Source: Streptantibioticus ferralitis
Lineage (GTDB): Bacteria; Actinomycetota; Actinomycetes; Streptomycetales; Streptomycetaceae
Reading direction: 5' to 3'
NCBI RefSeq assembly: GCF_029223525.1
Contig: NZ_JARHTQ010000035.1
Span: 1 to 64,000, forward strand
DNA length: 64,000 nucleotides
Below, piece after piece: positions 41,351-50,943 of the stretch. Under the pieces are notes generated by a model. The model made no database searches, was not told the origin of the DNA, and worked only from the letters and a program-made list of their open reading frames with translations. A program made the translations under genes and the position numbers. Within the stretch, counting starts at the first letter, position 1; every line of letters starts with the position of its first letter.

Positions 41351-44300
41351 CCGCTGCCCCGCCCGAGCCGACCCGCACCCGCTGGCAGCCGTTGCGCGCC
41401 GGGCTGGTCGACCTCTTCTACTACGACGCCGAGGAGTTCCGCTTCCACGACGGGCGGCTGCTGCTGCGCGGCAACAACGGCACCGGCAAGTCCAAGGTGC
41501 TCGCGCTCACCCTGCCCTTCCTCCTGGACGGCGAGCTCGCCGCGCACCGGGTCGAACCGGATGGCGACCGTGCCAAGCGGATGGAGTGGAACCTGCTGCT
41601 CGGCGGGAAGCACCCGCACGACGAGCGCACGGGCTACACCTGGCTGGAGTTCGGGCGGATCGGTGAGGACGGCAAGCCCCGGTACCGGACGATCGGCTGC
41701 GGTCTGAAGGCGGTCAAGGGCAGGGGCATCGCCAGGCACTGGTTCTTCACCACATCCCTGCGCGTCGGCCCTCAGCTGCCGCTGATGTCCGCCACTCGTG
41801 TCGCGTACACGCGGGAGCGGCTGCGCGAGGCGCTACAGGGCCACGGGCTGGTCCACGACACGGCCGCCGAGTACCGCAGGGCGGTGGACGAGCAGTTGTT
41901 CGGCCTCGGCCCGGGCCGTTACGAGGCGCTGGTCAACCTGCTGATCCAGCTGCGCCAGCCGCAACTGTCCAAGAAGCCCGACGAGAAGCTGCTGTCCAAG
42001 GCGCTCACCGAGGCCCTGCCGCCGCTCGATCCCGCCCTGGTCGGCGAGGTCGCCGAGGCGTTCCGCGGTCTGGACGAGGAGCGGCACGCCCTTCAGGCGC
42101 TTGCCGAGGCCTCCGGCGCTGCTGCCGACTTTCTGACCCACTACCGCCGTTACGCACGGATCGCGGCCAAGCGGCAGGCCGCCGTGCTGCGCGTCGCACA
42201 CAGCCGGTACGAGCACCTGGGCCGCGATCTCGGCGAGGCGGAGGCCGAACACGCCGCCGCTGAGGAGCAGTTGGGGGAGGCGGAGGCACGTCTGGAGGAA
42301 CTGGCGGACGCCCGCGAGACTTTGGCCGCCGCCCGGGACGCGCTCACCCGCAGCCCCGAGATGGACGCCGCCCGCGAGCTGGAACAGGCCGGGAAGACCG
42401 CCGAGGCCCTGCGCGCCGCCGCCGACGATCGCACCGGCGCTTGCCGCACCGCGCGCCGCCAGGCCGACGACTGGCAGCGCCGCGCCTCCGCCGCCCACGC
42501 CCAGCACGAGGCCGACCAGGCCGCCCTCGTCTCGGCCGACAACGCGGCACACCACGCCGCCGAAGCGGCCGGAATCGACCACGCACCGGTGGCCGAGACG
42601 CTGTTGCGCGACCACGCGCCGTTCCAGGACACCCGCCGGGCCGGTGAGCGGGCGGTCGCACACCGCCGCCAGGCCGTCACCGGCCTGGCCGCGCTGCTCG
42701 CCGAGGCCGAGCGGGCACACGGGCGGTCCCGCACGGCGCAGACCGAGGCCGCGCGCCGCTCGACCGACCTCGAGGTCGCCCGCGAGCGGTCCGCCGAGGC
42801 CGCGCAGGCTGTCGCCGAGCAGGGCGCGGCCCTGACCGCGGCCTGGCGCACCTGGGCCGCCGACACGGTCGAGTTGCGCCTGCCCGACCCCGACCAGGCC
42901 CTGGCGGCCCTGGAAGCCTGGACGGATACCCTGGCCGGGCCCAACCCGGCGGCCGAGGCCGCCGCCGCGGCGTACCACACGGCCGTGGGCGCGCTCACCC
43001 GCCGCGAGGCCGAACTCGACGCCGAGCACACCGCGGTACGGCGCGAACTCGCCGCCGTGGACGAGGAGATCGCCCGCCTGGAATCCGGCGGCCACGACGC
43101 CCCTCCCCTGGCGCACACCCGCGATCCGCGCGCCCGCGCCGACCGTCCGGGAGCGCCGCTGTGGCGGGCCGTCGACTTCGCCGACGCCGTACCGGCCGAG
43201 CACCGTGCCGGGATCGAGGCCGCGCTGGAGGCCGCAGGGCTGCTGGATGCCTGGCTCACCCCGGACGGCACCCTGCTCGACGCCGCCGACGCCGCCCTGC
43301 TGCCCGGCGCCACCGCCCCCGGCACCAGCCTCGCCGCCGTGCTGCGTCCAGCCGTCGACCGGGCCGACCCGCTGGCCGCCGCCCTCGACGACGACGCGGT
43401 TCAGGCTGTCCTCGCCGCGATCGCCCTCGGCGGGGACACCGACCACCACACCTGGGTGGCCACCTGCGGCCGGTACCGGATCGGCGCCCTGACCGGCCGC
43501 TGGACCAAGCCCGCAGCCCACCACATCGGCGAAGGCGCCCGGGAGGCCGCCCGCCGCGCCCGGCTCACCGAGCTGGCCGCTCGGCGCGGCGAACTCACTG
43601 TCGGACTCGGCGAGTTGGACGAGCAGCGCGGCGCCGTCCGAGCCCGGGCCACTGCGCTGGCCGCCGAGCAGCAGGCCCAGCCCTCCGACCACGCGCTGCG
43701 CGAGGCACACACCCGCGCCGGTCACGAGGCCGAGACCGTACGCCGCCTGACGGACCGCCTGGCCGAGGCCGAGCGCGAGGCCGCCGCCCGCCAGGAGGAC
43801 GCGGAACGCGCCGACCTGGAAGTCCACGAGTACGCCCTGGACACCAGTCTGCCCACCAACCGCGAGGAGCTCGAACAGGTCCGCGACGCGGTGTCCGGCT
43901 ACGCAGCCGCCCTCGCCGCGCTGCTTCCGGTCGCCGCTGCGCGGGCTCGTTCCGCCGCGCTTGCGGCTGAGACCGCCGCCGAGGCCGAGGCCGCCGCCGC
44001 TGCTCTCGCCGAGGCCGAGGAGGCCGAGACCGCCGCCCGCCGTACGGCCAAGGCGGCGGCCGAGCGTCACCGCATGCTGGCCGAGACGGTCGGAGCGAGC
44101 GTCGAGGAGCTGTACCGGCGGCTGGCCGAGGCCGACGCGGCGATCGCCGCCCGGGACGCCGAGGAGAAGACCACTCGCCGTACCCGGGACGAGGCCATGA
44201 CCGCCCGCGCCCGCGCCGAGGGCCGCTGCAGCGAGATCCGAACCCGGATCGAGGAGGCCGCCGCCGAACGCGACCGGGCCGTGACCGCCCTCCGCGCTTT

Positions 44301-45450
44301 CGCCACCACCGGCCTGCTCACCACAGCCCTCCCCGAACTCGCCGTCCCGCCCCCGGACGAACCCTGGGCCCCCACCCCGGCAGTGGCCCTGGCCCGCACG
44401 ATCAACCAGGAACTCGACAGCACCGACGACTCCGAGCGTCGCTGGGAACTGATCCAGCAGCGGATCTCCGCCGAGCACAAGATGCTCACCGACGCCCTCG
44501 GCCGCCACGGCCACTCGGTCGGCATGACCCTGCACGACGGCATCATGATCGTCGACGTGGTCTTCCACGGCCGCACTCACGACGTGCCCGCCCTCGCCGC
44601 CTCTCTGCGCGAGGAGGTCGAGCGGCGCACCCGGCTGCTGTCCGCCAAGGAGCGCGAACTGCTGGAGAACCATCTGGTCGGTGAGGTCGCGGGAACCCTC
44701 CAGGAACTGATCGCCACTGCCGAGGAACAGGTGCAGGCGATGAACGAGGACTTGGCCGCCCGGCCCACCTCCACCGGCATGACCCTGCGCCTGCGGTGGC
44801 AGCCCGCCAAGGACGCGCCGCCCGGCCTGGAGGCCGTCCGCACCCGTCTGCTGCGCCAGTCCTCCGACGCCTGGACCCCGGCCGACCGGGCGGCCGTCGG
44901 CGAGTTCCTCCAGACCCGGATCACACAGGAGCGCGAGAACAACCCCGGCGACCCCTGGGCCGACCAGCTCACCCGCGCCCTGGACTACCGCACCTGGCAC
45001 GCCTTCACCATCCAGCGCCGCCAGGACGGCCAGTGGCGCCCCGCCACCGGTCCGGCCTCCGGCGGCGAACGCGTGCTCGCCGCCTCCGTCCCGTTGTTCG
45101 CCGCGGCCTCCTCGCACTACTCCTCCGGCAGCCCACACGCCCCGCGCCTGATCGCCCTGGACGAGGCGTTCGCCGGCGTCGACGATGACTCGCGGGCCAA
45201 GTGCCTCGGCCTGCTGGCCTCATTCGATCTGGACGTGGTGATGACCAGCGAACGCGAGTGGGCCTGCTACCCGACCGTGCCCGGCATCGCCATCGCCCAG
45301 CTGAGCCGCCGGGAGGGCATCGACGCCGTCCTGGTCACCCCCTGGCGCTGGGACGGTATCGCACGCACCCGCGATTCCCGGGCCGTTCCGTACGTCCCCG
45401 CCCAGGCAGCGGCCGGGCAGACGCAACCGTCCCTCCTCGACAGTGAGTAG
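41347..45450 (+). CDS. jetC: Wadjet SMC-like ATPase JetC (TIGR02680 family)
   Basis: 1367 residues. Walker A is LLRGNNGTGKSKVLALTLPF (about residues 38-57). Two long alanine/glutamate-rich coiled coils flank a hinge-like central region with short beta elements (about residues 590-720). The C-terminal head has SGGERVLAAS (ABC signature) and RLIALDEAFAGVDDDSR (Walker B plus D-loop). JetC is a condensin-like motor that extrudes DNA loops so that the complex can sense small circular DNA. The length suits the family, and no inactivating change is visible. Confidence 0.92.
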   Translation: MTAAPPEPTRTRWQPLRAGLVDLFYYDAEEFRFHDGRLLLRGNNGTGKSKVLALTLPFLLDGELAAHRVEPDGDRAKRMEWNLLLGGKHPHDERTGYTWLEFGRIGEDGKPRYRTIGCGLKAVKGRGIARHWFFTTSLRVGPQLPLMSATRVAYTRERLREALQGHGLVHDTAAEYRRAVDEQLFGLGPGRYEALVNLLIQLRQPQLSKKPDEKLLSKALTEALPPLDPALVGEVAEAFRGLDEERHALQALAEASGAAADFLTHYRRYARIAAKRQAAVLRVAHSRYEHLGRDLGEAEAEHAAAEEQLGEAEARLEELADARETLAAARDALTRSPEMDAARELEQAGKTAEALRAAADDRTGACRTARRQADDWQRRASAAHAQHEADQAALVSADNAAHHAAEAAGIDHAPVAETLLRDHAPFQDTRRAGERAVAHRRQAVTGLAALLAEAERAHGRSRTAQTEAARRSTDLEVARERSAEAAQAVAEQGAALTAAWRTWAADTVELRLPDPDQALAALEAWTDTLAGPNPAAEAAAAAYHTAVGALTRREAELDAEHTAVRRELAAVDEEIARLESGGHDAPPLAHTRDPRARADRPGAPLWRAVDFADAVPAEHRAGIEAALEAAGLLDAWLTPDGTLLDAADAALLPGATAPGTSLAAVLRPAVDRADPLAAALDDDAVQAVLAAIALGGDTDHHTWVATCGRYRIGALTGRWTKPAAHHIGEGAREAARRARLTELAARRGELTVGLGELDEQRGAVRARATALAAEQQAQPSDHALREAHTRAGHEAETVRRLTDRLAEAEREAAARQEDAERADLEVHEYALDTSLPTNREELEQVRDAVSGYAAALAALLPVAAARARSAALAAETAAEAEAAAAALAEAEEAETAARRTAKAAAERHRMLAETVGASVEELYRRLAEADAAIAARDAEEKTTRRTRDEAMTARARAEGRCSEIRTRIEEAAAERDRAVTALRAFATTGLLTTALPELAVPPPDEPWAPTPAVALARTINQELDSTDDSERRWELIQQRISAEHKMLTDALGRHGHSVGMTLHDGIMIVDVVFHGRTHDVPALAASLREEVERRTRLLSAKERELLENHLVGEVAGTLQELIATAEEQVQAMNEDLAARPTSTGMTLRLRWQPAKDAPPGLEAVRTRLLRQSSDAWTPADRAAVGEFLQTRITQERENNPGDPWADQLTRALDYRTWHAFTIQRRQDGQWRPATGPASGGERVLAASVPLFAAASSHYSSGSPHAPRLIALDEAFAGVDDDSRAKCLGLLASFDLDVVMTSEREWACYPTVPGIAIAQLSRREGIDAVLVTPWRWDGIARTRDSRAVPYVPAQAAAGQTQPSLLDSE

Positions 45451-45453
45451 CCG

Positions 45454-46836
45454 ATGACGGATCTGCCGCGGCTGCGTCGCCTGCTCGGCGGCCCCGAGAC
45501 GGCCTGGCTGGTGGAACGCACCCGCGACCGGCTCGCCGCAGGGCACCCCCTGGACACCCCCGCCACCCTCAAGGCCGCCACCCCCGAACAGCGCCGCGCG
45601 GTCGAGCTGCTGCTCGGCCGCTGGCTGCGCTCAGGCAGCTCCCTGACCGTGCCGTTGGCTGAGGTCGACCGCGTGCTGCGCGAATCGCTGGCTTGCCCGG
45701 ACGGCCTCGCAGCGGCGGTGGTCGCCCTGACCGGGCCGGTGATCGACCGGCGGGCCCAGGACGCCGCCCTCGCAGCCGTCTGGCAACGTGCGCTGGCCGA
45801 ACTCGACCACCCCGCCGTCGCCGATCGGGCCGAGCTCGCGCCCTGGCGAGCCAAGGTGGAGGCATCCGGCCTGCTCAAACGCCTCTCCGGAGGCGATCCC
45901 GCAGCCGCATGGCAGCTCGCCGCCGACGCGGTGCGGGTGCTCTCCGCGCTCCCCGCCGACGGCCTCACCCTCCCCGTCCTCGCCGCCCGCACCCTCGGCG
46001 ACGCCCACGCACTGGACGAAGGCCACCCACTGGCCACACTCGTCCTCTCCGCCGTCCGCGCGCTCGCCGCGCTGCCCGCCGAGACGGCCGCTGGCGCCGA
46101 CGGCCGCCGGGCCGCCTGGGCCACGGTCGGAGTGGCACGGGACGATCTCTCCTCCCGCGTCCTCGTCCTCGGCCTGCCCGGTTCCACTCGCGGCGCCACC
46201 GCCCGCATCCTCGCCGCCGCCCGCGAAGGCGGCGAACCCTGCGTCCTGACGCTGCGCCAGGTCGTCAAAGGGCCTCCCGAACTCGGGTTGAACGGCCACA
46301 CCGTCCACGTCTGCGAAAACCCCGCTGTCCTCGCCGCCGCAGCCGACGAACTAGGCCCCGACTGCCCGCCGCTGGTCTGCGTCGAAGGCAACCTGTCCGC
46401 AGCCGCCCGCACCCTGCTCACCCACATCGCCGGCCAAGGCCACCCGATCGCCTACCACGGCGACTTCGACTGGGGCGGCATCCGCATCGCCACCGGCATC
46501 CTGCGCCTGCCGACCGCCGCACCCTGGCGCTACGACACCTCCTCCTACTCCGCCGCGGTCGAACGCGGCCTCGGCACCCCGCTCACCACCGGCACCCCGG
46601 CCCCCACCCCCTGGGACCCCGCCCTCGCACCCGCCCTCACCCGGCACGCCGTCCGCGTCGAGGAGGAGCACATCCTCGACCAGCTGCTCGCCGACCTCGC
46701 CGAACTTCCGCATGGATCAAGCAAGTTCGTGATGTCGCCCGGATCGCAGGCAACCACGGGCCGGGGTACGTCAGAGGAAGTACGGCAGGAGCCTTCATGC
46801 AGCGGACGCACCGGGTGGGCCGATCCGATGGACTGA
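45454..46836 (+). CDS. jetD: Wadjet nuclease subunit JetD (DUF2399/DUF3323-type)
   Basis: 460 residues, starting 3 bases after the jetC stop. The C-terminal domain is TOPRIM-like: PPLVCVEGNLSAAARTLLTH supplies the catalytic Glu and IAYHGDFDWGGIRIATGIL the DxD-type acidic cluster. JetD nicks or cleaves plasmid DNA after recognition by JetABC. Family similarity ends near VEEEHILDQLLADLAELP (about 46,705). The last 40 residues (from SSKFVMSPGS) look like read-through into unrelated DNA, so the native stop may have been lost at a junction. Catalytic residues are intact, so activity is plausible. Confidence 0.88.
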   Translation: MTDLPRLRRLLGGPETAWLVERTRDRLAAGHPLDTPATLKAATPEQRRAVELLLGRWLRSGSSLTVPLAEVDRVLRESLACPDGLAAAVVALTGPVIDRRAQDAALAAVWQRALAELDHPAVADRAELAPWRAKVEASGLLKRLSGGDPAAAWQLAADAVRVLSALPADGLTLPVLAARTLGDAHALDEGHPLATLVLSAVRALAALPAETAAGADGRRAAWATVGVARDDLSSRVLVLGLPGSTRGATARILAAAREGGEPCVLTLRQVVKGPPELGLNGHTVHVCENPAVLAAAADELGPDCPPLVCVEGNLSAAARTLLTHIAGQGHPIAYHGDFDWGGIRIATGILRLPTAAPWRYDTSSYSAAVERGLGTPLTTGTPAPTPWDPALAPALTRHAVRVEEEHILDQLLADLAELPHGSSKFVMSPGSQATTGRGTSEEVRQEPSCSGRTGWADPMD

Positions 46837-47134
46837 CGTGCGCCGGACGCGGGTCTTCCCACCAGCACCGTCTCAATGAACACCCGAAGGCTGTCAACCG
46901 TGTCGCCCTCTGCCTCGCCCCGCCAACCGTCTGCACCGAGCGGGTTGGCTTGCTCGTGCCGCGGGTGATCGCGGCCCGTCATGAGCGGCATGGAAGCGGA
47001 GCTCACCGAAGATGAACCCTGGAGACCTTCCGCCTACCTCCTCCATCGTAGGTAGCGCACCCGGACCGGCTCTCTTGCGTGGCTCCCGCCGAGGACTCGC
47101 ACTTGCGGCCAAGCCCTACGGCAGCCCATACGCA
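46837..47134. other. Gap without a supported gene
   Basis: Between jetD and the 79-bp repeat I see only short frames without coherent coding character. One plus-strand frame overlapping the jetD tail reads KQVRDVARIAGNHGPGYVRG and may be a relic, but I cannot assign it. Confidence 0.5.
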
Positions 47135-47213
47135 GCTTCGATCGTGACCGCCCCGCAGCAAACCCCCAGCTCACGCCCATTCCCATCTGGCTGGCGCCCC
47201 GCTGGGGGCACCA
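47135..47213 (+). repeat. 79-bp attachment-like repeat R1
   Basis: Begins GCTTCGATCGTGACC, contains CTCACGCCCATTCCCATCTG and ends CCCCGCTGGGGGCACCA. It matches 60,904-60,982 at about 71 of 79 positions, and its last 13 bases equal the 3' end of tRNA-Arg (37,040-37,052). The serine-hydrolase frame that follows lacks its N-terminus, as if cut at this boundary. I read it as an attR/attL hybrid between two tandem islands. Confidence 0.65.
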
Positions 47214-47427
47214 CCCATTAGGCCGCTGACCTGGGGTTTCTCCCCCAGGGAGGCGTTTCCTACTACTTCCTCACCCGCGGCCGGCCGCGCACCGCGATCG
47301 GCGGCGGCTCCCTGAACGCAACCACCCGCGACATCGCCCGGCTCGGTCTCCTCATGGCCCGCGGCGGCGAGCTCGGCGGCCACCGGATACTCCCTGAACA
47401 GTGGGTGGCACGCAGCCGCGGCCGTGG

Positions 47428-48508
47428 GTGTTGCCCGGCGCTGAAAATGCTGACGAAGCAGGCGTTCACGGTGCCGATGAAGGTTCCGGCGAATCGGACA
47501 GGATTGTCGGCAAGGTGTCGCGTTCGTCGGCAAGGTGTCGCGCGGATGCGTAGGACAGCCCCCGTGGTGGCGGCGGATGGTCGTCGGGCCCGGGCAACGG
47601 CGGTGTTCGGGCAGGCGGCAGCCAGGAATGGCGCCGACGGTTCAGCCGGTCGGGGAGGGCGCGAGCAGGCGGCCATGGGTGAGCAGCGCGATCCGCGCCC
47701 AGATTTCGCGCGGACCGTGACCGAAGCGGCGGTGAGCGGCCACGGCGGCGGCCACCAGCGCCTCGACGGCGTGCGCGAGCGGTTCCCCGCGGTCCACCGT
47801 GGGCAACGCGTCGGGATCGAGGGCGACGACGGCCTGGACACCGATGAACCGCAGCTGCTCGGCAGTGCTGCGGGCCCGGCGCAGCCAGCCGCGCACGGTG
47901 TCCTGCGCGGCACCGAGTCCGGCGGCGATCTGCCGGTGTCCGTACCCGTGGACCGCGCCGGCCAGGGCTTGGCCCAGGAAGCGCACCGTGTACGCGCGGC
48001 GCGGCAGCAGACCGGCGTCCAGGACGACGTGCGTGCGACGGCAGGCGGTACAGCGGGCCCGGTCCGGCCGCACCGCGACCAGACCGCCGAGGTCACGGAC
48101 GGTCCGGGGGCGGGCCTGGCCCCAGGGTTGGAGCGCGGCGCGGCAGTCCGGGCAGCGCAGTATCCGGCGGGCCAGCGCCTTCCGGGCCGCCGCCGCGTCC
48201 GCAACCTCGATCATCGTCCATCCCGTCAGGCTCCGGCCTGGCGGCCGAGCGAGGAAAGGGGCAGCTCGTGTTGCACTCTGGCCCTCCATACCCGAGGGGC
48301 GCAAGAGCACCAGCCGGCCCCAGGGTCACCGGCACCGCGCCGACGAGTCCCCCGACGCCCTCCCGGCTGTACCACGGGCTCCCGGCCGTCGGCCCTCTTC
48401 ATCGGCAAGGTGCCGCCGCCCACGAACCGATCCACCGACCGAACCCATCGGCACGCTCAACGCCCCATTCGCGCCCGCGATATCGGCATCTTGAGTGCCG
48501 TCCAACAC
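47428..48508 (-). mobile_element. 1081-bp insertion sequence with DUF6431-type ORF
   Basis: Ends are imperfect terminal inverted repeats: GTGTTGCCCGGCGCTGAAAA at the left (from 47,428) and, at the right end, CTTGAGTGCCGTCCAACAC (to 48,508), about 17 of 22 matching. CGTGG occurs at 47,423-47,427 and 48,509-48,513 as a 5-bp target duplication. It encodes one minus-strand protein of 190 residues. A 17-base motif beginning GTCGGCAAGGTGTCG is tandemly repeated at 47,506 and 47,526, and TCGGCAAGGTG recurs at 48,402. No DDE transposase is encoded, so it is either a partial element or a MITE-like derivative. Confidence 0.75.
47642..48214 (-). CDS. DUF6431-type helix-turn-helix protein (IS accessory ORF)
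   Basis: 190 residues from the ATG at 48214. An N-terminal zinc-binding part (ILRCPDCRAALQPWG and RARCTACRRTHVVL) precedes a helix-turn-helix (GHRQIAAGLGAAQDTVRGWL). Proteins of this type are found as the first ORF of actinobacterial insertion sequences, usually beside a separate integrase-core transposase, which is absent here. It probably binds the element ends; alone it should not transpose. Confidence 0.7.
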   Translation of the reverse strand: MIEVADAAAARKALARRILRCPDCRAALQPWGQARPRTVRDLGGLVAVRPDRARCTACRRTHVVLDAGLLPRRAYTVRFLGQALAGAVHGYGHRQIAAGLGAAQDTVRGWLRRARSTAEQLRFIGVQAVVALDPDALPTVDRGEPLAHAVEALVAAAVAAHRRFGHGPREIWARIALLTHGRLLAPSPTG

Positions 48509-48800
48509 CGTGGGCTCCCGCACCTGGAAATCGGCGCGCTGCCTCCCAGCGGCTGGCCGCACTACGGATACGGCAACCAGTGGTGGACGCTGGGCGGTGC
48601 GCGACGGCCGTTCACCGGAGTGGGGATCTTCGGCCAGTACCTGTACGTGGATCCGGAGGCGGATGTGGTGATCGTCAAGACCAGCGCCTGGCCGGACGCC
48701 GACGACGAGCGTGACCTGGAGACCGTCACCGCCTTCCAGGCGATCGCCGACCGGATCGGCAGCGACGGGGGCCGAGGACAGGCCCACTAGGATGGCGGCC

Positions 48801-49520
48801 ATGACGGGCACCGGGAACAAGACGGCGACGGGGACAGCGCGGAGGGGCCGCCGCTCCTCCCCCTTCCTCAACGCCGGTCTGATCCTCGACACCGCCATGG
48901 CCGTCATCGAGCGCGACGGCCCTGAGGCGCTGACCTTCCGGCGCCTCGGGGCTGACCTGGGAGCCGACCACACCGCGGTGCTGCGGCACTTCGGCAGCAA
49001 GGACGAGCTGCTGCTCGCCCTGGCGGCCCGCCTGGTGGAGGAAGCGCTGGAGGGGTTCACGGCTGGGGCCGACTGGCGCGAGACCCTGGCCTCGCTCGCG
49101 CGCCGGACCCGCGCCGCCTGCCGGGCGCATCCGGGCGTGGCCGTCCTGGTTGCGGCGCGCACCTCCCGACGCGCCGCGGAATTCCAGGGCGCCGACATCG
49201 TGATCGGCGCCCTGTTCGAAGCGGGACTACAGGGACGGGAGGCGGCTTCGTACTACCGTGCCCTGGTGGACACAGCACTGGCCCTGTCGGCTTACGAGGC
49301 CTCGGTCAGCGTCCTGGACGAACGGGCCCGCGAGGGCGACGACCAGGCCTGGCAGCGCGAGTACCTCGCCGCATCACCGCAGAGGTACCCGCATCTGGCC
49401 TCGGTGGCACACCACCTCGCCGATATCGACGCGGAGGACCAGTTCGAGACCGCCATCGGCCTATTCATCGACGCCATCGAGATCCGGGCCCAGCGCGCCC
49501 GCGACCGCAGGCACGCCTGA
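48801..49520 (+). CDS. TetR-family regulator
   Basis: 239 residues from the ATG at 48801; an ATG at 48792 is an alternative. FRRLGADLGADHTAVLRHFG is the helix-turn-helix (residues about 47-66), an unusual variant with H-T-A in the recognition helix. The C-terminal part resembles TetR_C domains that bind hydrophobic ligands. It begins 10 bases after the serine-hydrolase pseudogene stop. Its 3' end overlaps the convergent MFS gene by 60 bases, and control of that transporter is likely by position. Confidence 0.85.
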   Translation: MTGTGNKTATGTARRGRRSSPFLNAGLILDTAMAVIERDGPEALTFRRLGADLGADHTAVLRHFGSKDELLLALAARLVEEALEGFTAGADWRETLASLARRTRAACRAHPGVAVLVAARTSRRAAEFQGADIVIGALFEAGLQGREAASYYRALVDTALALSAYEASVSVLDERAREGDDQAWQREYLAASPQRYPHLASVAHHLADIDAEDQFETAIGLFIDAIEIRAQRARDRRHA

Positions 49521-50777
49521 GCCCTCGGCCCGGCCCGGGCCCCACAGCCGTTCCAGGGCCGCTGTCCCGCCACTGCCCCGCGCCATACCAAGCAGCGGCA
49601 CCGCCGCGACACAACTGGCCAATAGCAGCACGACACCGAGCCCCCGCGGGCCCACTGCATCCAGCAGCACACCGACCGCGGGAGGTCCCAGACCGGTGCC
49701 CACCGTAGTCGCCCCGCTCAGAGCCGCCGCCCAACGCCCACCCGCGTCGATATCGGCCGCCGCGGCCAGCACCAGCACCAGCACCGCCAGATAGCAGCAC
49801 TGCCACACCACCATCGCCACCGCATACGGCACCGCCGACCCCGCCGACACGACCACGCACGTGGCGACCGCCCTCAACGCCAGGCATCCGGCCAGGACGG
49901 GCACCCGCCCGAAACGGCGCGCGCCCAGCGAACCGGCCACCACTCCCCCCAACGCGCAGATCCCCGCGACCGCAAGAACAGCGGAGACCGCCGAGGACGA
50001 CAGATGAACATGCTCCTCGCCGAACACCGCCGCATACGACCACGTGCCCTGATCGGCGGCTATCAGCAGAGCCACCGCCCCCAGCAGCACCACCCCCGGA
50101 GCACCCACCGACGGCACCGCGTCCATGGCGGACTGCCCGGGCCGTTCCGGAAGCCGGCCTACCAGGACGAACGCCGGCACGCAGCACACCGCCACGACCG
50201 CGAACCCGGCGCCCGTCCCCCAACTGCCGTCCGCAGCGGGAACCGCCACCAGCAGCACGGCAATGGCCGCAGTGCTCCCGAGAACGGCGACCCTTGAGGC
50301 CCGGTCAGCGTCGCCGGTCGCCGCCAGCCCCGCGGCGGAAGCCGCGAACACCGCCCCCACCCCGGCACCCGCCAGTACGTTCGCCACCGTCAGCACCGCG
50401 GGATCCGGTGCCAGCGCAGCACAGGCGAAGCCCGCCGCCGCCACCACGAGACCAACCCGGGCCATCCGCGCCCGGCCCGGACGCGTGGCCCGGCGCGCCA
50501 GCACCAGCGTCAGCGCCGCCGTGGTCAGCAGTTGCGCGGCGGCTACCCCTCCCGAGCCCGCGCCGGACAGGCCGAACCGGGCCGCGTAGCCGGTGAGAAG
50601 TACCGGCATCAGATTGCCGCCGATGTTCCCGAGCGTCATTCCCGCGATCAGCGCGGCCGACATCCCGGCCGTCAGAGCAGCCCGGCTGCCCCGCGTCACT
50701 GTCCGCCCCGCAGGCAACAGACCATGCAGCTCTTCACCGGCTGGCGGGGATCCCGGGCCACGTAGCGCATTGGCCAC
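49461..50777 (-). CDS. MFS transporter
   Basis: About 438 residues from the GTG at 50777; a GTG at 50699 and a longer frame to 50807 are alternatives, and none has a strong Shine-Dalgarno. Around 12 helices, with LIAGMTLGNIGGNLMPVLLT in helix 1 and GCLALRAVATCVVVSAGSA in the second half. It lacks a clear motif A. The final 20 residues are antisense to the end of the TetR gene. Substrate unknown. Confidence 0.8.
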   Translation of the reverse strand: MANALRGPGSPPAGEELHGLLPAGRTVTRGSRAALTAGMSAALIAGMTLGNIGGNLMPVLLTGYAARFGLSGAGSGGVAAAQLLTTAALTLVLARRATRPGRARMARVGLVVAAAGFACAALAPDPAVLTVANVLAGAGVGAVFAASAAGLAATGDADRASRVAVLGSTAAIAVLLVAVPAADGSWGTGAGFAVVAVCCVPAFVLVGRLPERPGQSAMDAVPSVGAPGVVLLGAVALLIAADQGTWSYAAVFGEEHVHLSSSAVSAVLAVAGICALGGVVAGSLGARRFGRVPVLAGCLALRAVATCVVVSAGSAVPYAVAMVVWQCCYLAVLVLVLAAAADIDAGGRWAAALSGATTVGTGLGPPAVGVLLDAVGPRGLGVVLLLASCVAAVPLLGMARGSGGTAALERLWGPGRAEGSGVPAVAGALGPDLDGVDE

Positions 50778-50943
50778 CTCACAGAAGAACGGATGGCGGC
50801 ACCGCAATTACTGTGCACCACAGGTGTCAACCTTGGTGACACGATAGCCGGGCACATCGGGCTGTCAAGGGCGGCACCTGCCAGGAAGTCGCCTCCGAGC
50901 GGCGACTAACACGAAGGCAACACCAGTTCGGCGGCGCCTACGG

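Larger units (their letters stand above)
47238..48790 (+). pseudogene. Serine hydrolase (beta-lactamase family) pseudogene, interrupted by an IS
   Basis: The left part reads GVSYYFLTRGRPRTAIGGGS, LNATTRDIARLGLLMARGGE and ILPEQWVARSRGRG. After the insertion the frame resumes with GLPHLEIGALPPSGWPHYGY, GNQWWTLGGA and GQYLYVDPEADVVIVKTSAW, ending at 48,790. Removing the 1081-bp insertion and one copy of the 5-base target duplication joins both halves in frame. The N-terminal half with the SxxK nucleophile is also missing, lost at the R1 boundary, so the gene was probably dead before or independently of the insertion. Confidence 0.85.

Noticed and set aside
41833-45138. 1101-codon minus-strand ORF opposite jetC
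   Set aside because: Shadow of the alanine/glutamate-rich coiled coil; JetC motifs and coupling are on the plus strand.
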